64,000 nt of DNA, taken from assembly GCF_900172355.1 (NCBI RefSeq), contig NZ_FWFZ01000003.1:124001-188000 (forward strand), given 5' to 3'. The stretch is from Roseisalinus antarcticus (GTDB lineage: Bacteria; Pseudomonadota; Alphaproteobacteria; Rhodobacterales; Rhodobacteraceae). The notes under the pieces are model-generated. The model worked only from the letters and a program-made list of their open reading frames with translations. It did no database searches and was not told the DNA's origin. Position 1 is the first letter of the stretch. Every line of letters begins with the position of its first letter. This document shows positions 26,279-34,641 of the stretch, piece by piece. The position numbers were made by a program, and so were the translations under genes.

Positions 26279-27916
26279 ATGTCAGTCCAAGTTCTAGCAA
26301 GTCGATGGGTCCGCAGGTTCCGCGACAGCGAATCCGGCGGGATCATCATCTTTTCGCTGTATATCTTCCTCGTGATGATCGCGATGGTCGGCATGGCGGT
26401 CGACCTGATGCGGTTCGAAACCCAGCGGTCGATGCTGCAGAACGCGATTGACCGGGCCTCGGTCGCTGCGGCGGACCTCGACCAGCTGATGGACCCCGAG
26501 GAGGTCGTGCGCGACTACCTGACCAAGGCCGGCCAGATCCAGTACCTGGAATCCATCGAGGTCGACGAAGGGCTGAACTACCGCACCGTGACCGTCAACG
26601 CGAAGGTCGGGATGACCTCGCCGTTCTTCAACATCCTGGCCACCTACGGCATGGTGCAGCCGGCCAGCGCCACCGCGACGGAGCGGGTCGACGACCTCGA
26701 AGTCTCGATGGTTCTCGACATCTCCGGCTCCATGGGCGGCTCCAAGATCCGGGAATTGCGCACCGCCGCGACCAATTTCGTCTCGACCCTGATGAGCCGG
26801 ACGGAATTCGGCGACATCACGATCAGCATCATTCCCTATGCCACGCAGGTCTCGCTGCCGCCGGAACTGGCCGACGCCTACAACTTCGACCGGTTCCACG
26901 ACTTCTCGAGCTGCGTCAACTTCGAAGACGCGGATTTCGACACAACCGGCATCGACCCGGACCAGGACGTCCTGGCCCAGACCCAGCATTTCGATCCGTT
27001 CTACTACTGGGGCACCGTGGACAACAGCAACGAGCGGGCCTTCGTCTGCAACGAGAACACCTATGCCGAGGTGCTGCCCTTCGCCCACAACCTGGCGACG
27101 ATCACCAACGCGATCAACGCGCTTCAGGCCGGCGGCAACACCTCGATCGACGTCGGCGTCAAATGGGGCGCGGCGCTGCTTGACCCCAGCGCCAACGACG
27201 TCGTGCTGGAGCTGATCCAGCAGGGGATGGTGGACGGGGCCTTCGCGGCGCGGCCCGCGACTTTCGAGGACGAAGAGGCGATCAAGGTCCTCGTCGTGAT
27301 GACGGACGGCGTGAACACCACGCAGTACCGGCTGAACGACTCCCTGCGCGACGGGTGGTCCAACGTCTACGAGGAAGACAACGGAGAGCTCTGGGTCCAC
27401 GACTACGAGCACCGCTACGACGGCGACGATAACGATTATTCCACCTACGAGCGCTGGTTCAACTCTCGTCGAGAGCGCAACGGCTGGGGCAATTTCTGGC
27501 GCAACACCTGGCATTTCAGCGACAGCGGAAACCTGGGCTACGACGACATCCCCCGTGAGCTCACGCGCCTGACCTGGGCCGAGGTCTTCGACAAGGTCTC
27601 GCTGCTCTACAACGCCTGGTATCACAACTATGCGCGGGAATGGCGATCCAACGATTTTTACACCTATGCCTACTGGGCGATGAACAACATCGGCCCCGCG
27701 ACCAAGGACGCCCGGCTCGACCGGATCTGCACGGCCGCCAAGGAGCAGAACATCGTGATCTACACGGTCGGCTTCGAGGTCACGAACTACTCGGCCACGG
27801 TGATGGAAAGCTGCGCGTCGTCGCCCTCGCATTTCTTCCGGGTGGCCGGAGAGGAACTGACCACCGCCTTCACGACCATCGCCCGCAACATCACCGATCT
27901 GAGGCTGACCAACTGA
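26279..27916 (+). CDS. TadG-like pilus protein with von Willebrand A domain
   Basis: About 545 residues. A single N-terminal membrane helix (GGIIIFSLYIFLVMIAMVGM) is followed by the TadE/TadG region and then a von Willebrand A domain. The MIDAS motif DISGSMGG starts near residue 151 and lets it bind a divalent metal; a TDGVNTT motif follows near 344. The middle of the domain holds a long tyrosine-, tryptophan- and asparagine-rich insertion (about 360-470) that is unlike a compact VWA domain. It would sit in the inner membrane with the VWA domain outside. I chose ATG 26279, as GGAAAG precedes it; an in-frame ATG at 26240 would add 13 residues and overlaps a possible leader frame. Confidence 0.83.
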   Translation: MSVQVLASRWVRRFRDSESGGIIIFSLYIFLVMIAMVGMAVDLMRFETQRSMLQNAIDRASVAAADLDQLMDPEEVVRDYLTKAGQIQYLESIEVDEGLNYRTVTVNAKVGMTSPFFNILATYGMVQPASATATERVDDLEVSMVLDISGSMGGSKIRELRTAATNFVSTLMSRTEFGDITISIIPYATQVSLPPELADAYNFDRFHDFSSCVNFEDADFDTTGIDPDQDVLAQTQHFDPFYYWGTVDNSNERAFVCNENTYAEVLPFAHNLATITNAINALQAGGNTSIDVGVKWGAALLDPSANDVVLELIQQGMVDGAFAARPATFEDEEAIKVLVVMTDGVNTTQYRLNDSLRDGWSNVYEEDNGELWVHDYEHRYDGDDNDYSTYERWFNSRRERNGWGNFWRNTWHFSDSGNLGYDDIPRELTRLTWAEVFDKVSLLYNAWYHNYAREWRSNDFYTYAYWAMNNIGPATKDARLDRICTAAKEQNIVIYTVGFEVTNYSATVMESCASSPSHFFRVAGEELTTAFTTIARNITDLRLTN

Positions 27917-27978
27917 TGCCTCCCCGAACCTCTGTCAGCGATTGATCCGCAACCCAACGGTCCACCAGGAATAGCAAC

Positions 27979-28578
27979 GTGATTCTGCGCAAACTCCTTT
28001 CAAGGCTGTCGCGTCTGAGGTCCGATGAACGGGGCAGCATCGCCGTGGAGGCGGTGCTGGTCTTTCCGCTGCTGACCTGGTGCTATCTCGCGAGTTTCGT
28101 CTTTTTCGACGCCTTCAAGGCGCAATCGACCAACGACAAGGCCGCCTTCGCGGTCGCGGACATCCTCAGCCGCGAGACGGCGATGATCAACGACGACTAC
28201 CTGGCATCGCTGCGCGACGTTCATGCGCTGATGACCTTTTCGCGCAAGCCGAACCGTCTGCGCTTCAGCGTGATCGAATGGGACGAGGACGACAATCGGC
28301 ATCACGTCATATGGTCCGAGATCGTCGGCGCCGCGGGCAAGACCCCGCTGGAAGAGGTCGACGTGGAGCCCGAAAGCGCGGTCGCGGCCAAGATGCCGGC
28401 GATGTCCGACGGCGAAAAGCTGATCGTGGTCGAAACCTGGCTGGCCTATGAGCCCGCGTTCAACATCGGGCTCGATGCCTTCGTGTTCGACGGCTTCACC
28501 GTGATCCGCCCGCGCTATGCCCCGCAATTGTGCTTTGACAACGACAACTCCGGCGACATCAACACCGCCCTCTGCTGA
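27979..28578 (+). CDS. TadE/TadF-like pilus assembly protein
   Basis: A 199-residue protein with the same plan as the first pilus gene: basic N-terminus, then GSIAVEAVLVFPLLTWCYLASFVFF, the pseudopilin helix with its glutamate. The periplasmic part is acidic and ends in a DNDNSGD stretch that looks like a single calcium-binding loop. It starts at GTG 27979 with AGGA nine bases upstream, 62 bp after the TadG-like gene. The three genes likely form one transcript and give the minor pilin set for a Tad apparatus encoded elsewhere. Confidence 0.83.
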   Translation: MILRKLLSRLSRLRSDERGSIAVEAVLVFPLLTWCYLASFVFFDAFKAQSTNDKAAFAVADILSRETAMINDDYLASLRDVHALMTFSRKPNRLRFSVIEWDEDDNRHHVIWSEIVGAAGKTPLEEVDVEPESAVAAKMPAMSDGEKLIVVETWLAYEPAFNIGLDAFVFDGFTVIRPRYAPQLCFDNDNSGDINTALC

Positions 28579-28598
28579 CCGCGCCGAGGGGCGAGGGG

Positions 28599-29087
28599 TC
28601 AGCCAGCGTCGCGGCGGGCCAGGACCATCGCCAGCCGGTCTGCCATGGCCTTGCCCTGGCTTCCCGCCGTAACCCCGCCGATGCCGACCCGGCGCCCCAT
28701 CCGCCACCACATGCCCGGCACCCAGGCCCGGGGTGCGCGGTGCTTCAGCACCACCAGGAAGCCGTGCGAGGGCTTGAAGGCGAAGGTCCCCCGCTCGACC
28801 CGCTCGATCTCGTCCAGCGCGGCCAGCACCCGGCCCGAGCCGTCGACCAGCCCCGCGGTCGTCAGCAGGATGGCCCCTTGCGTCGCGCGGCGCAGCGCCT
28901 CTCCCTGGAACAGGGCCGCGAACGCAAGCACCAGCAAGCCCAGGCGCGCACCCATGGACAGCGGCGGACCAAGCGCCAGCCACGCGACCATCCCGCCGAG
29001 GCCATAGAACACGCCCACCGCGAAAAGCCGCCGCATCGGCGAGGCGTCGAGGCGCAGATAGACGCCGTTTTCGTCCGGTTCCAACAT
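28599..29087 (-). CDS. Conserved hypothetical membrane protein
   Basis: A 162-residue protein with two central transmembrane helices (about residues 22-60) flanked by soluble parts. The N-terminal LRLDASPMRRLFAVG and the C-terminal WWRMGRRVGIGGVT with GKAMADRLA suggest a small family common in Rhodobacteraceae, but I cannot name it. It is convergent with the TadF-like gene and its stop is 20 bp from that gene's stop. Confidence 0.7.
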   Translation of the reverse strand: MLEPDENGVYLRLDASPMRRLFAVGVFYGLGGMVAWLALGPPLSMGARLGLLVLAFAALFQGEALRRATQGAILLTTAGLVDGSGRVLAALDEIERVERGTFAFKPSHGFLVVLKHRAPRAWVPGMWWRMGRRVGIGGVTAGSQGKAMADRLAMVLARRDAG

Positions 29088-29187
29088 GGCGGCTGTCTAG
29101 CGCGGGCCATGGTCCTGCGCCACAGGCTTTCTCCTGTCGCCGCGCCGGACTATCATGGCGCCGCAAACCCCGTTTCGGACATGTCCC

Positions 29188-29493
29188 ATGCGCCGCGCCC
29201 TGCCCTGTCTGATCCTGCTGTGTTGCGCCCTTCAGGCGGGCTGTGCGCGATTTCCGGCGCTCGACAGCCGCCTGACGGAGGCTGACCGCAACGCCCCCTA
29301 CCCCGCCCTTGTTCCGATCGGCCCGATCCTTGAGCAGGCCGCCGAGGCAAGCGGCGAGGCCGACCCGGCCGCAGGGCTCGATGCCCGGGCGGCGGCGCTT
29401 CGGAACCGTGCGGCCGGCCTGCGCAGCCCGGTGGTGCCCGACGAAACCCGCCGGCGGATGGGGCGCGGCATCGACACCACCGCGTTGCGGTAG
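29188..29493 (+). CDS. Small lipoprotein of unknown function
   Basis: A 101-residue exported protein. The signal peptide RRALPCLILLCCALQAGC ends in a lipobox with the modified cysteine at about residue 18. The mature part is alanine-rich with a proline-rich NAPYPALVPIGPILEQA motif and a basic C-terminus (ETRRRMGRG). I chose ATG 29188 so that the signal peptide is N-terminal; an upstream ATG at 29155 is open. It precedes hom by 62 bp on the same strand. Confidence 0.65.
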   Translation: MRRALPCLILLCCALQAGCARFPALDSRLTEADRNAPYPALVPIGPILEQAAEASGEADPAAGLDARAAALRNRAAGLRSPVVPDETRRRMGRGIDTTALR

Positions 29494-29555
29494 CCACGGT
29501 TTCCGGCTAAGGCGCTGCCACCCGGTCTTTTCCGTCGATCCGAAGGAGCCACCCC

Positions 29556-30842
29556 ATGTCCGACCCATTGCGCCTAGGCATCGCCGGTCTTGGCACTGTC
29601 GGCGTCGGCGTGCTCAAGATATTGCGCGACCAGGCCGACCTGATCGCGGCCCGCGCCGGCCGGCCGCTGGTCGCCACCGCCGTCTCGGCCCGCAGCCGGG
29701 ACAAGGACCGCGGCGTCGACATCTCGGGCCTCGCCTGGGAAGACGACCCGGTGACCCTGGCGACCCGCGACGACGTGGATGTCTTCGTCGAGCTGATGGG
29801 CGGCTCCGACGGCCCGGCCAAGGCCGCGACCGAAGCCGCCATCGCCGCGGGCAAGGACGTGGTCACGGCCAACAAGGCGATGCTGGCCCACCACGGCCAG
29901 GCGCTCGCCGAAGCGGCGGAGGCCGCAGGCCATGTGATTCGGTTCGAGGCCGCCGTCGCCGGCGGCATTCCCGTCATCAAGGCCCTGACCGAAGGCCTGT
30001 CGGCCAATCGCGTCCTGCGGGTGATGGGCGTCATGAACGGCACCTGCAACTACATCCTGACGCGGATGCAATCCTCGGGCCTGCCCTACCAGACGGTTTT
30101 CGAGGAAGCCGACAAGCTGGGCTTTCTCGAGGCGGACCCGGAGCTTGACGTGGGCGGCATCGACGCCGGGCACAAGTTGTCGCTGCTGGCGTCCATCGCC
30201 TTCGGCACCAGGGTGGATTTCGCGGCCGTTCAGCTTGAAGGCATCGGCAACATCACGATCGAGGACATCGAACAGGCCGCCGACATGGGCTATCGGATCA
30301 AGCTGCTGGGCGTCGCGCAGATGACCGGCCGCGGGCTGGAACAGCGGATGCAGCCCTGCCTGGTGCCCGATTCCTCGCCCCTGGGCCAGCTCGAGGGCGG
30401 CACCAACATGGTCGTGCTCGAAGGGGACGCGGTCGGCCAGATCGTCCTGCGCGGGGCCGGTGCGGGCGAAGGCCCGACGGCCAGCGCCGTGATGGCCGAC
30501 GTGATCGACATCGCCCGCGGGATCCGTCTGTCGACCTTCGGCCAGCCTGCGGCCGGGCTGCTGGCCGCGCGCGGTGCCAGCTCCGCCGTGCCCGCGCCCT
30601 ATTACCTGCGCATGGCCCTGATGGACAAACCCGGCGCCCTGGCCAAGATCGCAACCGTGCTGGGCGACAACGGCATCTCGATCGACCGGATGCGCCAATA
30701 CGGCCATACGGACACGGCGGCGCCGGTCCTGATCGTGACGCACAAGACGACCCGCGCGGCGCTGGATGCCGCGATCTCGGGGATGGACGTCACCGGCGTC
30801 GTCGCCGGGCGCCCGGTGGCGCTTCGGATCGAACAGGTCTGA
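29556..30842 (+). CDS. hom: Homoserine dehydrogenase
   Basis: Homoserine dehydrogenase, 428 residues, reduces aspartate semialdehyde to homoserine for threonine and methionine. The nucleotide fold GLGTVGVG is at residues 11-18, the catalytic region has NGTCNYILT near 163 and the family's EADPELDVGGIDAGHK near 195. A C-terminal ACT domain (about 350-428, YYLRMALMDKPGALAKI) gives threonine feedback. The ATG follows AAGGAG. It is followed by a strong hairpin and then glpX; hom-glpX pairing is common in Rhodobacteraceae. Confidence 0.96.
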   Translation: MSDPLRLGIAGLGTVGVGVLKILRDQADLIAARAGRPLVATAVSARSRDKDRGVDISGLAWEDDPVTLATRDDVDVFVELMGGSDGPAKAATEAAIAAGKDVVTANKAMLAHHGQALAEAAEAAGHVIRFEAAVAGGIPVIKALTEGLSANRVLRVMGVMNGTCNYILTRMQSSGLPYQTVFEEADKLGFLEADPELDVGGIDAGHKLSLLASIAFGTRVDFAAVQLEGIGNITIEDIEQAADMGYRIKLLGVAQMTGRGLEQRMQPCLVPDSSPLGQLEGGTNMVVLEGDAVGQIVLRGAGAGEGPTASAVMADVIDIARGIRLSTFGQPAAGLLAARGASSAVPAPYYLRMALMDKPGALAKIATVLGDNGISIDRMRQYGHTDTAAPVLIVTHKTTRAALDAAISGMDVTGVVAGRPVALRIEQV

Positions 30843-30893
30843 GGGCGGCGCTCCGGGCGGGCCATGGTCCGGGCGGACGGCGGAGTTGCGGGA

Positions 30894-30927
30894 CGGGGCG
30901 CCTTGTCCGCGCAAGCGCGGCGCCCCG
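30894..30927 (+). terminator. Strong hairpin after hom
   Basis: Arms CGGGGCGCC (30894-30902) and GGCGCCCCG (30919-30927) pair over nine bases with a 16-base loop, about 50 bases after the hom stop. It probably ends the hom transcript before glpX. Confidence 0.6.
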
Positions 30928-31042
30928 CACCATCAACGCACAAAACATGACCACAGTTTGGCGGCGTTAGCGCACCCAGTCTTGCCCCTGTCATGCCCCA
31001 CCGACATAGTTTGCGGCGAATGACATGAAGGAAGGACGCCAG

Positions 31043-32011
31043 ATGACCCCGAAACCGCCCGAGTTCCACGATCGAATGCTGTCCCTCGGGCTGGCCCGCG
31101 TGTCGGAAGCCGCCGCAATCGCCTGTGCCTACCTGATCGGACGCGGTGACGAGAAGGCGGCCGACCAGGCGGCGGTCGACGCCATGCGGCGCGGCCTCAA
31201 CCAGCTGGAGATCCAGGGCACGGTCGTCATCGGCGAAGGCGAACGCGACGAGGCGCCGATGCTCTATATCGGGGAAGAGGTCGGGTCGGGCACGGGGCCG
31301 AAAGTCGATATCGCGCTCGATCCTCTGGAGGGCACGACGCTGACGGCCAAGGACATGCCGAACGCTCTGGCGGTCATCGCCATGGGCCCGCGCGGCACGA
31401 TGCTGCACGCGCCGGATGTGTACATGGACAAGCTTGCGATCGGGCCCGGCTTCAAGCCCGGGGTGGTCACGATCTCCATGTCGCCGTCCGAACGGGTGTC
31501 GGCGCTGGCGTCGGCCAAAGGGTGCTCGACCTCCGACATCACGGTGTGCGTGCTCGAGCGGCCGCGGCACGAGGAGATGATCAACGAGATCCGCGGCACA
31601 GGGGCGGCGATCCGCCTGATCACCGACGGCGACGTGGCCGGGGTGATGCATTGCGCCGAGCCCGATGTGACCGGCATCGACATGTACATGGGCTCGGGCG
31701 GGGCCCCGGAAGGGGTGTTGGCAGCGGCGGCGTTGAAGTGCATGGGCGGGCAGATCTACGGCAAGCTCCTGTTCCGCAACGATGATGAGCGGGGCCGAGC
31801 GCGGAAGGCCGGGATCACCAATTTCGACCGGGTCTACACCCGGGACGACATGGTGACCGGCGACGTGATCTTTGCCGCCACCGGCGTCACCGACGGCTCC
31901 CTGCTGCCGGGGATCAAGCGGGAGCCGGGCTATATCACCGCGGAAACCATCCTGATGCGATCCAAGACCGGCTCCGTCCGCCGGATGATCTACCGCAACC
32001 CGATGAGCTGA
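31043..32011 (+). CDS. glpX: Class II fructose-1,6-bisphosphatase
   Basis: A 322-residue GlpX-type phosphatase that converts fructose 1,6-bisphosphate to fructose 6-phosphate in gluconeogenesis; some homologues also act on sedoheptulose bisphosphate. Family motifs include VVIGEGERDEAPMLYIGE near 60, the metal-binding DPLEGT near 92 and GSGGAPEGVL near 215. The ATG at 31043 has GAAGGA six bases upstream, so it is preferred over the open ATG at 31025, which lies in that ribosome site. A 24-bp palindrome just after the stop likely terminates transcription. Confidence 0.95.
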   Translation: MTPKPPEFHDRMLSLGLARVSEAAAIACAYLIGRGDEKAADQAAVDAMRRGLNQLEIQGTVVIGEGERDEAPMLYIGEEVGSGTGPKVDIALDPLEGTTLTAKDMPNALAVIAMGPRGTMLHAPDVYMDKLAIGPGFKPGVVTISMSPSERVSALASAKGCSTSDITVCVLERPRHEEMINEIRGTGAAIRLITDGDVAGVMHCAEPDVTGIDMYMGSGGAPEGVLAAAALKCMGGQIYGKLLFRNDDERGRARKAGITNFDRVYTRDDMVTGDVIFAATGVTDGSLLPGIKREPGYITAETILMRSKTGSVRRMIYRNPMS

Positions 32012-32017
32012 GCGCAA

Positions 32018-32041
32018 CCAGATTATTCGCGAATAATCTGG
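32018..32041. terminator. Perfect 24-bp palindrome between glpX and tadA
   Basis: The half-site CCAGATTATTCG is followed at once by its exact reverse complement. It lies between the convergent glpX and tadA stops and would fold into a hairpin on either transcript. A close relative occurs at 45576-45597. Confidence 0.65.
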
Positions 32042-32044
32042 GGC

Positions 32045-32494
32045 CTAGCGGAGATCGGCGAAAAAATCCTTCAGCAGGCGGGAGGCTTCGTCGGCCCCGA
32101 TCCCGTCGTAGACTTCGGGGACGTGGTGGCTCTGGGACTGAGAATAGATCCGGGGGCCCTGTGCCACGCCCCCGGATTTCGGGTCCGCAGCCCCGTAGTA
32201 GAGGCGGCGGATCCGGGCGAAGCCGATGGCCGCCGCGCACATCGGACAGGGTTCCAGCGTGACATAGAGGTCGTGATCCGGCAGCCGATCGGACCCCGCC
32301 TTGCGGCAGGCCTCCCGCAGGGCCAGGATCTCTGCATGGGCGGTCGGGTCCGCCAATTCGCGGGTTCGGTTGCCGTCGCAGGCAACGATCCGGCCAGAGG
32401 GATCGACAATGAGCGCGCCCACGGGCACTTCGCCGCGGAGCCCCGCCGCGCGGGCCTCGTCGAGGGCGCTGGTCATGAAACTGCGAAACACCAT
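32045..32494 (-). CDS. tadA: tRNA-specific adenosine deaminase
   Basis: A 149-residue deaminase that makes inosine at the wobble base of tRNA-Arg(ACG). The zinc site is complete: His53 with catalytic Glu55 (AHAEI) and Cys83/Cys86 (EPCPMC). The length and the PVGALIVD and SHHVPEVYDGIG segments match TadA and not a guanine or cytosine deaminase. It is convergent with glpX and divergent from the pseudouridine synthase gene. An internal ATG six codons in is an alternative start. Confidence 0.93.
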   Translation of the reverse strand: MVFRSFMTSALDEARAAGLRGEVPVGALIVDPSGRIVACDGNRTRELADPTAHAEILALREACRKAGSDRLPDHDLYVTLEPCPMCAAAIGFARIRRLYYGAADPKSGGVAQGPRIYSQSQSHHVPEVYDGIGADEASRLLKDFFADLR

Positions 32495-32611
32495 GGGGTT
32501 TCATGTCCAAGGGCGGCGCAGAGTGCAAGCCGGGGCTGCCTCCGGCGGGGATATTGGCAGGCAATGAAGGGCACGGATTGTCTTTGTGCATGGGGCAGGG
32601 CAAGGAAGGGT

Positions 32612-33469
32612 ATGGCAGAGACACCCTCAGGCGACAGGATCGCGAAAGTTCTGGCCCGGCGCGGCGTGGCCTCGCGGCGTGAAGTGGAGCGCATGATCGA
32701 GGCCGGGCGTGTCAGCGTCAACGGCAAGCTGATCGAAAGCCCGGCCCTGAACGTCACCGATCGCGACAGGATTCTGGTCGACGGCAAGCCTGTCCCGGCC
32801 CCCGAGCCGCCGCGACTTTGGCTCTATCACAAGCCCGCGGGCCTGGTGACGAGCGAGCGCGACGAGAAAGGGCGACCGACCGTCTTTGGAGCGCTACCGG
32901 AGGAGATGCCGCGGGTCGTGTCGGTGGGACGGCTGGACCTGACCTCGGAAGGGTTGCTGTTGCTGACCAACGACGGCGAGATCAAGCGGCAGCTCGAGCT
33001 GCCGGCGACGGGCTGGCTGCGGCGCTACCGCGTCCGCAGCCACGGCCGCCCGGACGAGGCGGCGCTCGACCGTCTGCGCAAGGGGATCGAGGTCGAGGGC
33101 ACGCGCTATCAGCCGATGACCGTGACGCTCGACCGTCAGCAGGGAGCGAATGTCTGGATGACGGTCGCCCTGCGGGAGGGCAAGAATCGCGAGATCCGTC
33201 GCGCGATGGAGGCGATCGGCATTCCGGTGAATCGGCTCATCCGCATCTCCTACGGGCCGTTCCAGCTAGGCACGCTGAAACCCGGCGAGGTCGAGGAACT
33301 GCGACCGCGGGTGGTGCGCGACCAGCTTGGCCTTGCCGAGACACCTGGCGCGGGCCAGGGGTCGGGACAGGGCCCGAAAGCCGACGGCAAGGGCCGTGGT
33401 GGCGCAAGACCCGGCGGCGGGCCCTCGGCCAGGGCCAAACCGAAGGTCACGCGCAAAAGGCGGCTTTGA
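32612..33469 (+). CDS. rluB: Pseudouridine synthase, RluB/RsuA family
   Basis: A 285-residue rRNA-modifying enzyme. An S4 RNA-binding domain spans about residues 8-55 (RIAKVLARRGVASRREVE). The catalytic domain has the GRLDLTSEG motif near 110, whose aspartate is the nucleophile, and EGKNREIRRAM near 190. The family acts on 23S (RluB) or 16S (RsuA) rRNA; the S4 domain with a long basic C-terminal tail (lysine-, glycine- and arginine-rich from about 245) favours RluB, but this is not certain. The ATG follows AAGGAAGGG. Confidence 0.9.
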   Translation: MAETPSGDRIAKVLARRGVASRREVERMIEAGRVSVNGKLIESPALNVTDRDRILVDGKPVPAPEPPRLWLYHKPAGLVTSERDEKGRPTVFGALPEEMPRVVSVGRLDLTSEGLLLLTNDGEIKRQLELPATGWLRRYRVRSHGRPDEAALDRLRKGIEVEGTRYQPMTVTLDRQQGANVWMTVALREGKNREIRRAMEAIGIPVNRLIRISYGPFQLGTLKPGEVEELRPRVVRDQLGLAETPGAGQGSGQGPKADGKGRGGARPGGGPSARAKPKVTRKRRL

Positions 33470-33530
33470 GCCTTGCCCTGCTCGGCGGCACTATGCATCC
33501 TTCGGGTCGGACAACCAACGGGAGCGCCAA

Positions 33531-34376
33531 ATGGCCGATCTGCTCACGCTCGAGAACGCGACGAACCTTCTCATGCTCTGCTTTCTGCAGGCGGTTCTGG
33601 GCTTCGACAACCTGCTTTACATCTCGATCGAGAGCCAACGGGCCCCCGTCGCCAAGCAGAAGGCCGTGCGCACCTGGGGCATCGTGATCGCGGTCGCCCT
33701 GCGGGTCATTCTGCTTTTTGCCATGGTGCAGCTTCTGGCCCGGCTGCAATCGCCGTTCCACGTCTTTGAGTGGGAGGGGATCCTGACCGGCGGGGTCAAT
33801 TTCGCCACCTGCGTCTTTGTCGTTGGCGGGGCCTTCATCATGTACACGGCGGTCAAGGAAATCAGCCACATGCTGTCGCTCGACAACGTGAACCATGACG
33901 TGCAAGGGAAATCCGGGCGTTCGGCCACCCAGGTTGTCCTGCTGATCGTGTTCATGAACCTGATCTTCTCGTTTGATTCCGTCCTCTCGGCCATCGCGAT
34001 CACGGATGTCTTTCCGATCCTGGCCGCGGCGATCGTGATCTCGGGGCTGGCGATGCTGCTTCTGGCCGACGGGGTCACGCAGTTCCTGAAGAAGAACCGG
34101 ATGTACGAGGTGCTGGGCCTGTTCATCCTGCTGATCGTCGGTGTCGTGCTTCTGGGCGAGGCCGGCCAGGCCGCCGTCCACGGCGCCGAGGCAATTGGCA
34201 TGCCGCATGAGGAGGCCAGGGACCTGGCCATCAAGGTCCTCGGCCAGGAGATCGTGCCGATGTCCAAGAGCACCTTCTATTTCTCCGTCATCGTCCTCTT
34301 CGCGGTCGAAATCCTGCAGTCCGGTTACACCCGAAAGCTCAATGCAGAGCGCGCCGCGCTTCAGCGACACTCGTAA
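33531..34376 (+). CDS. TerC family integral membrane protein
   Basis: A 281-residue inner-membrane protein with about seven helices. TerC hallmark motifs are present: the acidic pair in helices, GFDNLLYI at residues 24-31 and FSFDSVLSAI near 148, thought to bind metal. TerC proteins take part in tellurite resistance and in manganese export or metal loading of exported enzymes (MeeF/TerC group). It is the first gene of the stress cluster. GGAG lies seven bases before the ATG. The next genes, XpaC and TelA, are known genomic partners of Ter-type systems. Confidence 0.9.
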   Translation: MADLLTLENATNLLMLCFLQAVLGFDNLLYISIESQRAPVAKQKAVRTWGIVIAVALRVILLFAMVQLLARLQSPFHVFEWEGILTGGVNFATCVFVVGGAFIMYTAVKEISHMLSLDNVNHDVQGKSGRSATQVVLLIVFMNLIFSFDSVLSAIAITDVFPILAAAIVISGLAMLLLADGVTQFLKKNRMYEVLGLFILLIVGVVLLGEAGQAAVHGAEAIGMPHEEARDLAIKVLGQEIVPMSKSTFYFSVIVLFAVEILQSGYTRKLNAERAALQRHS

Positions 34377-34428
34377 TCGGGACCGATCGGTCTTATCATA
34401 AAGGGGAGAAAACGAGCTTTGAGCCGAC

Positions 34429-34641
34429 ATGACACGACTGATCCTTGCCCTGTTGCTGCTGTCCGTCGCGGTGATCACGGTCCAGATCGTGGGCGACTTC
34501 GTCCGCCCGCGCCCGGCACGATCCGAACGGCCCTCCCGCTCGGTCGAGATCCCCATGCCTGAGACCTTCCGGACCATCGCCTATGTGCTCTTGCTCCTGC
34601 TGGCGCTGGGCGTCACCTCGGGCCTTCTCGGGGGGAGCTGA
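34429..34641 (+). CDS. Small membrane protein upstream of XpaC
   Basis: A 70-residue protein with two hydrophobic helices (about residues 3-22 and 45-66) joined by a basic loop (RPRPARSERPSR). No family recognised. Its TGA overlaps the XpaC start by one base (TGATG), so the two are coupled and it is likely a real gene and a partner of the membrane protein XpaC. A 12-bp palindrome (GACCGATCGGTC) lies between terC and this gene. Confidence 0.7.
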   Translation: MTRLILALLLLSVAVITVQIVGDFVRPRPARSERPSRSVEIPMPETFRTIAYVLLLLLALGVTSGLLGGS

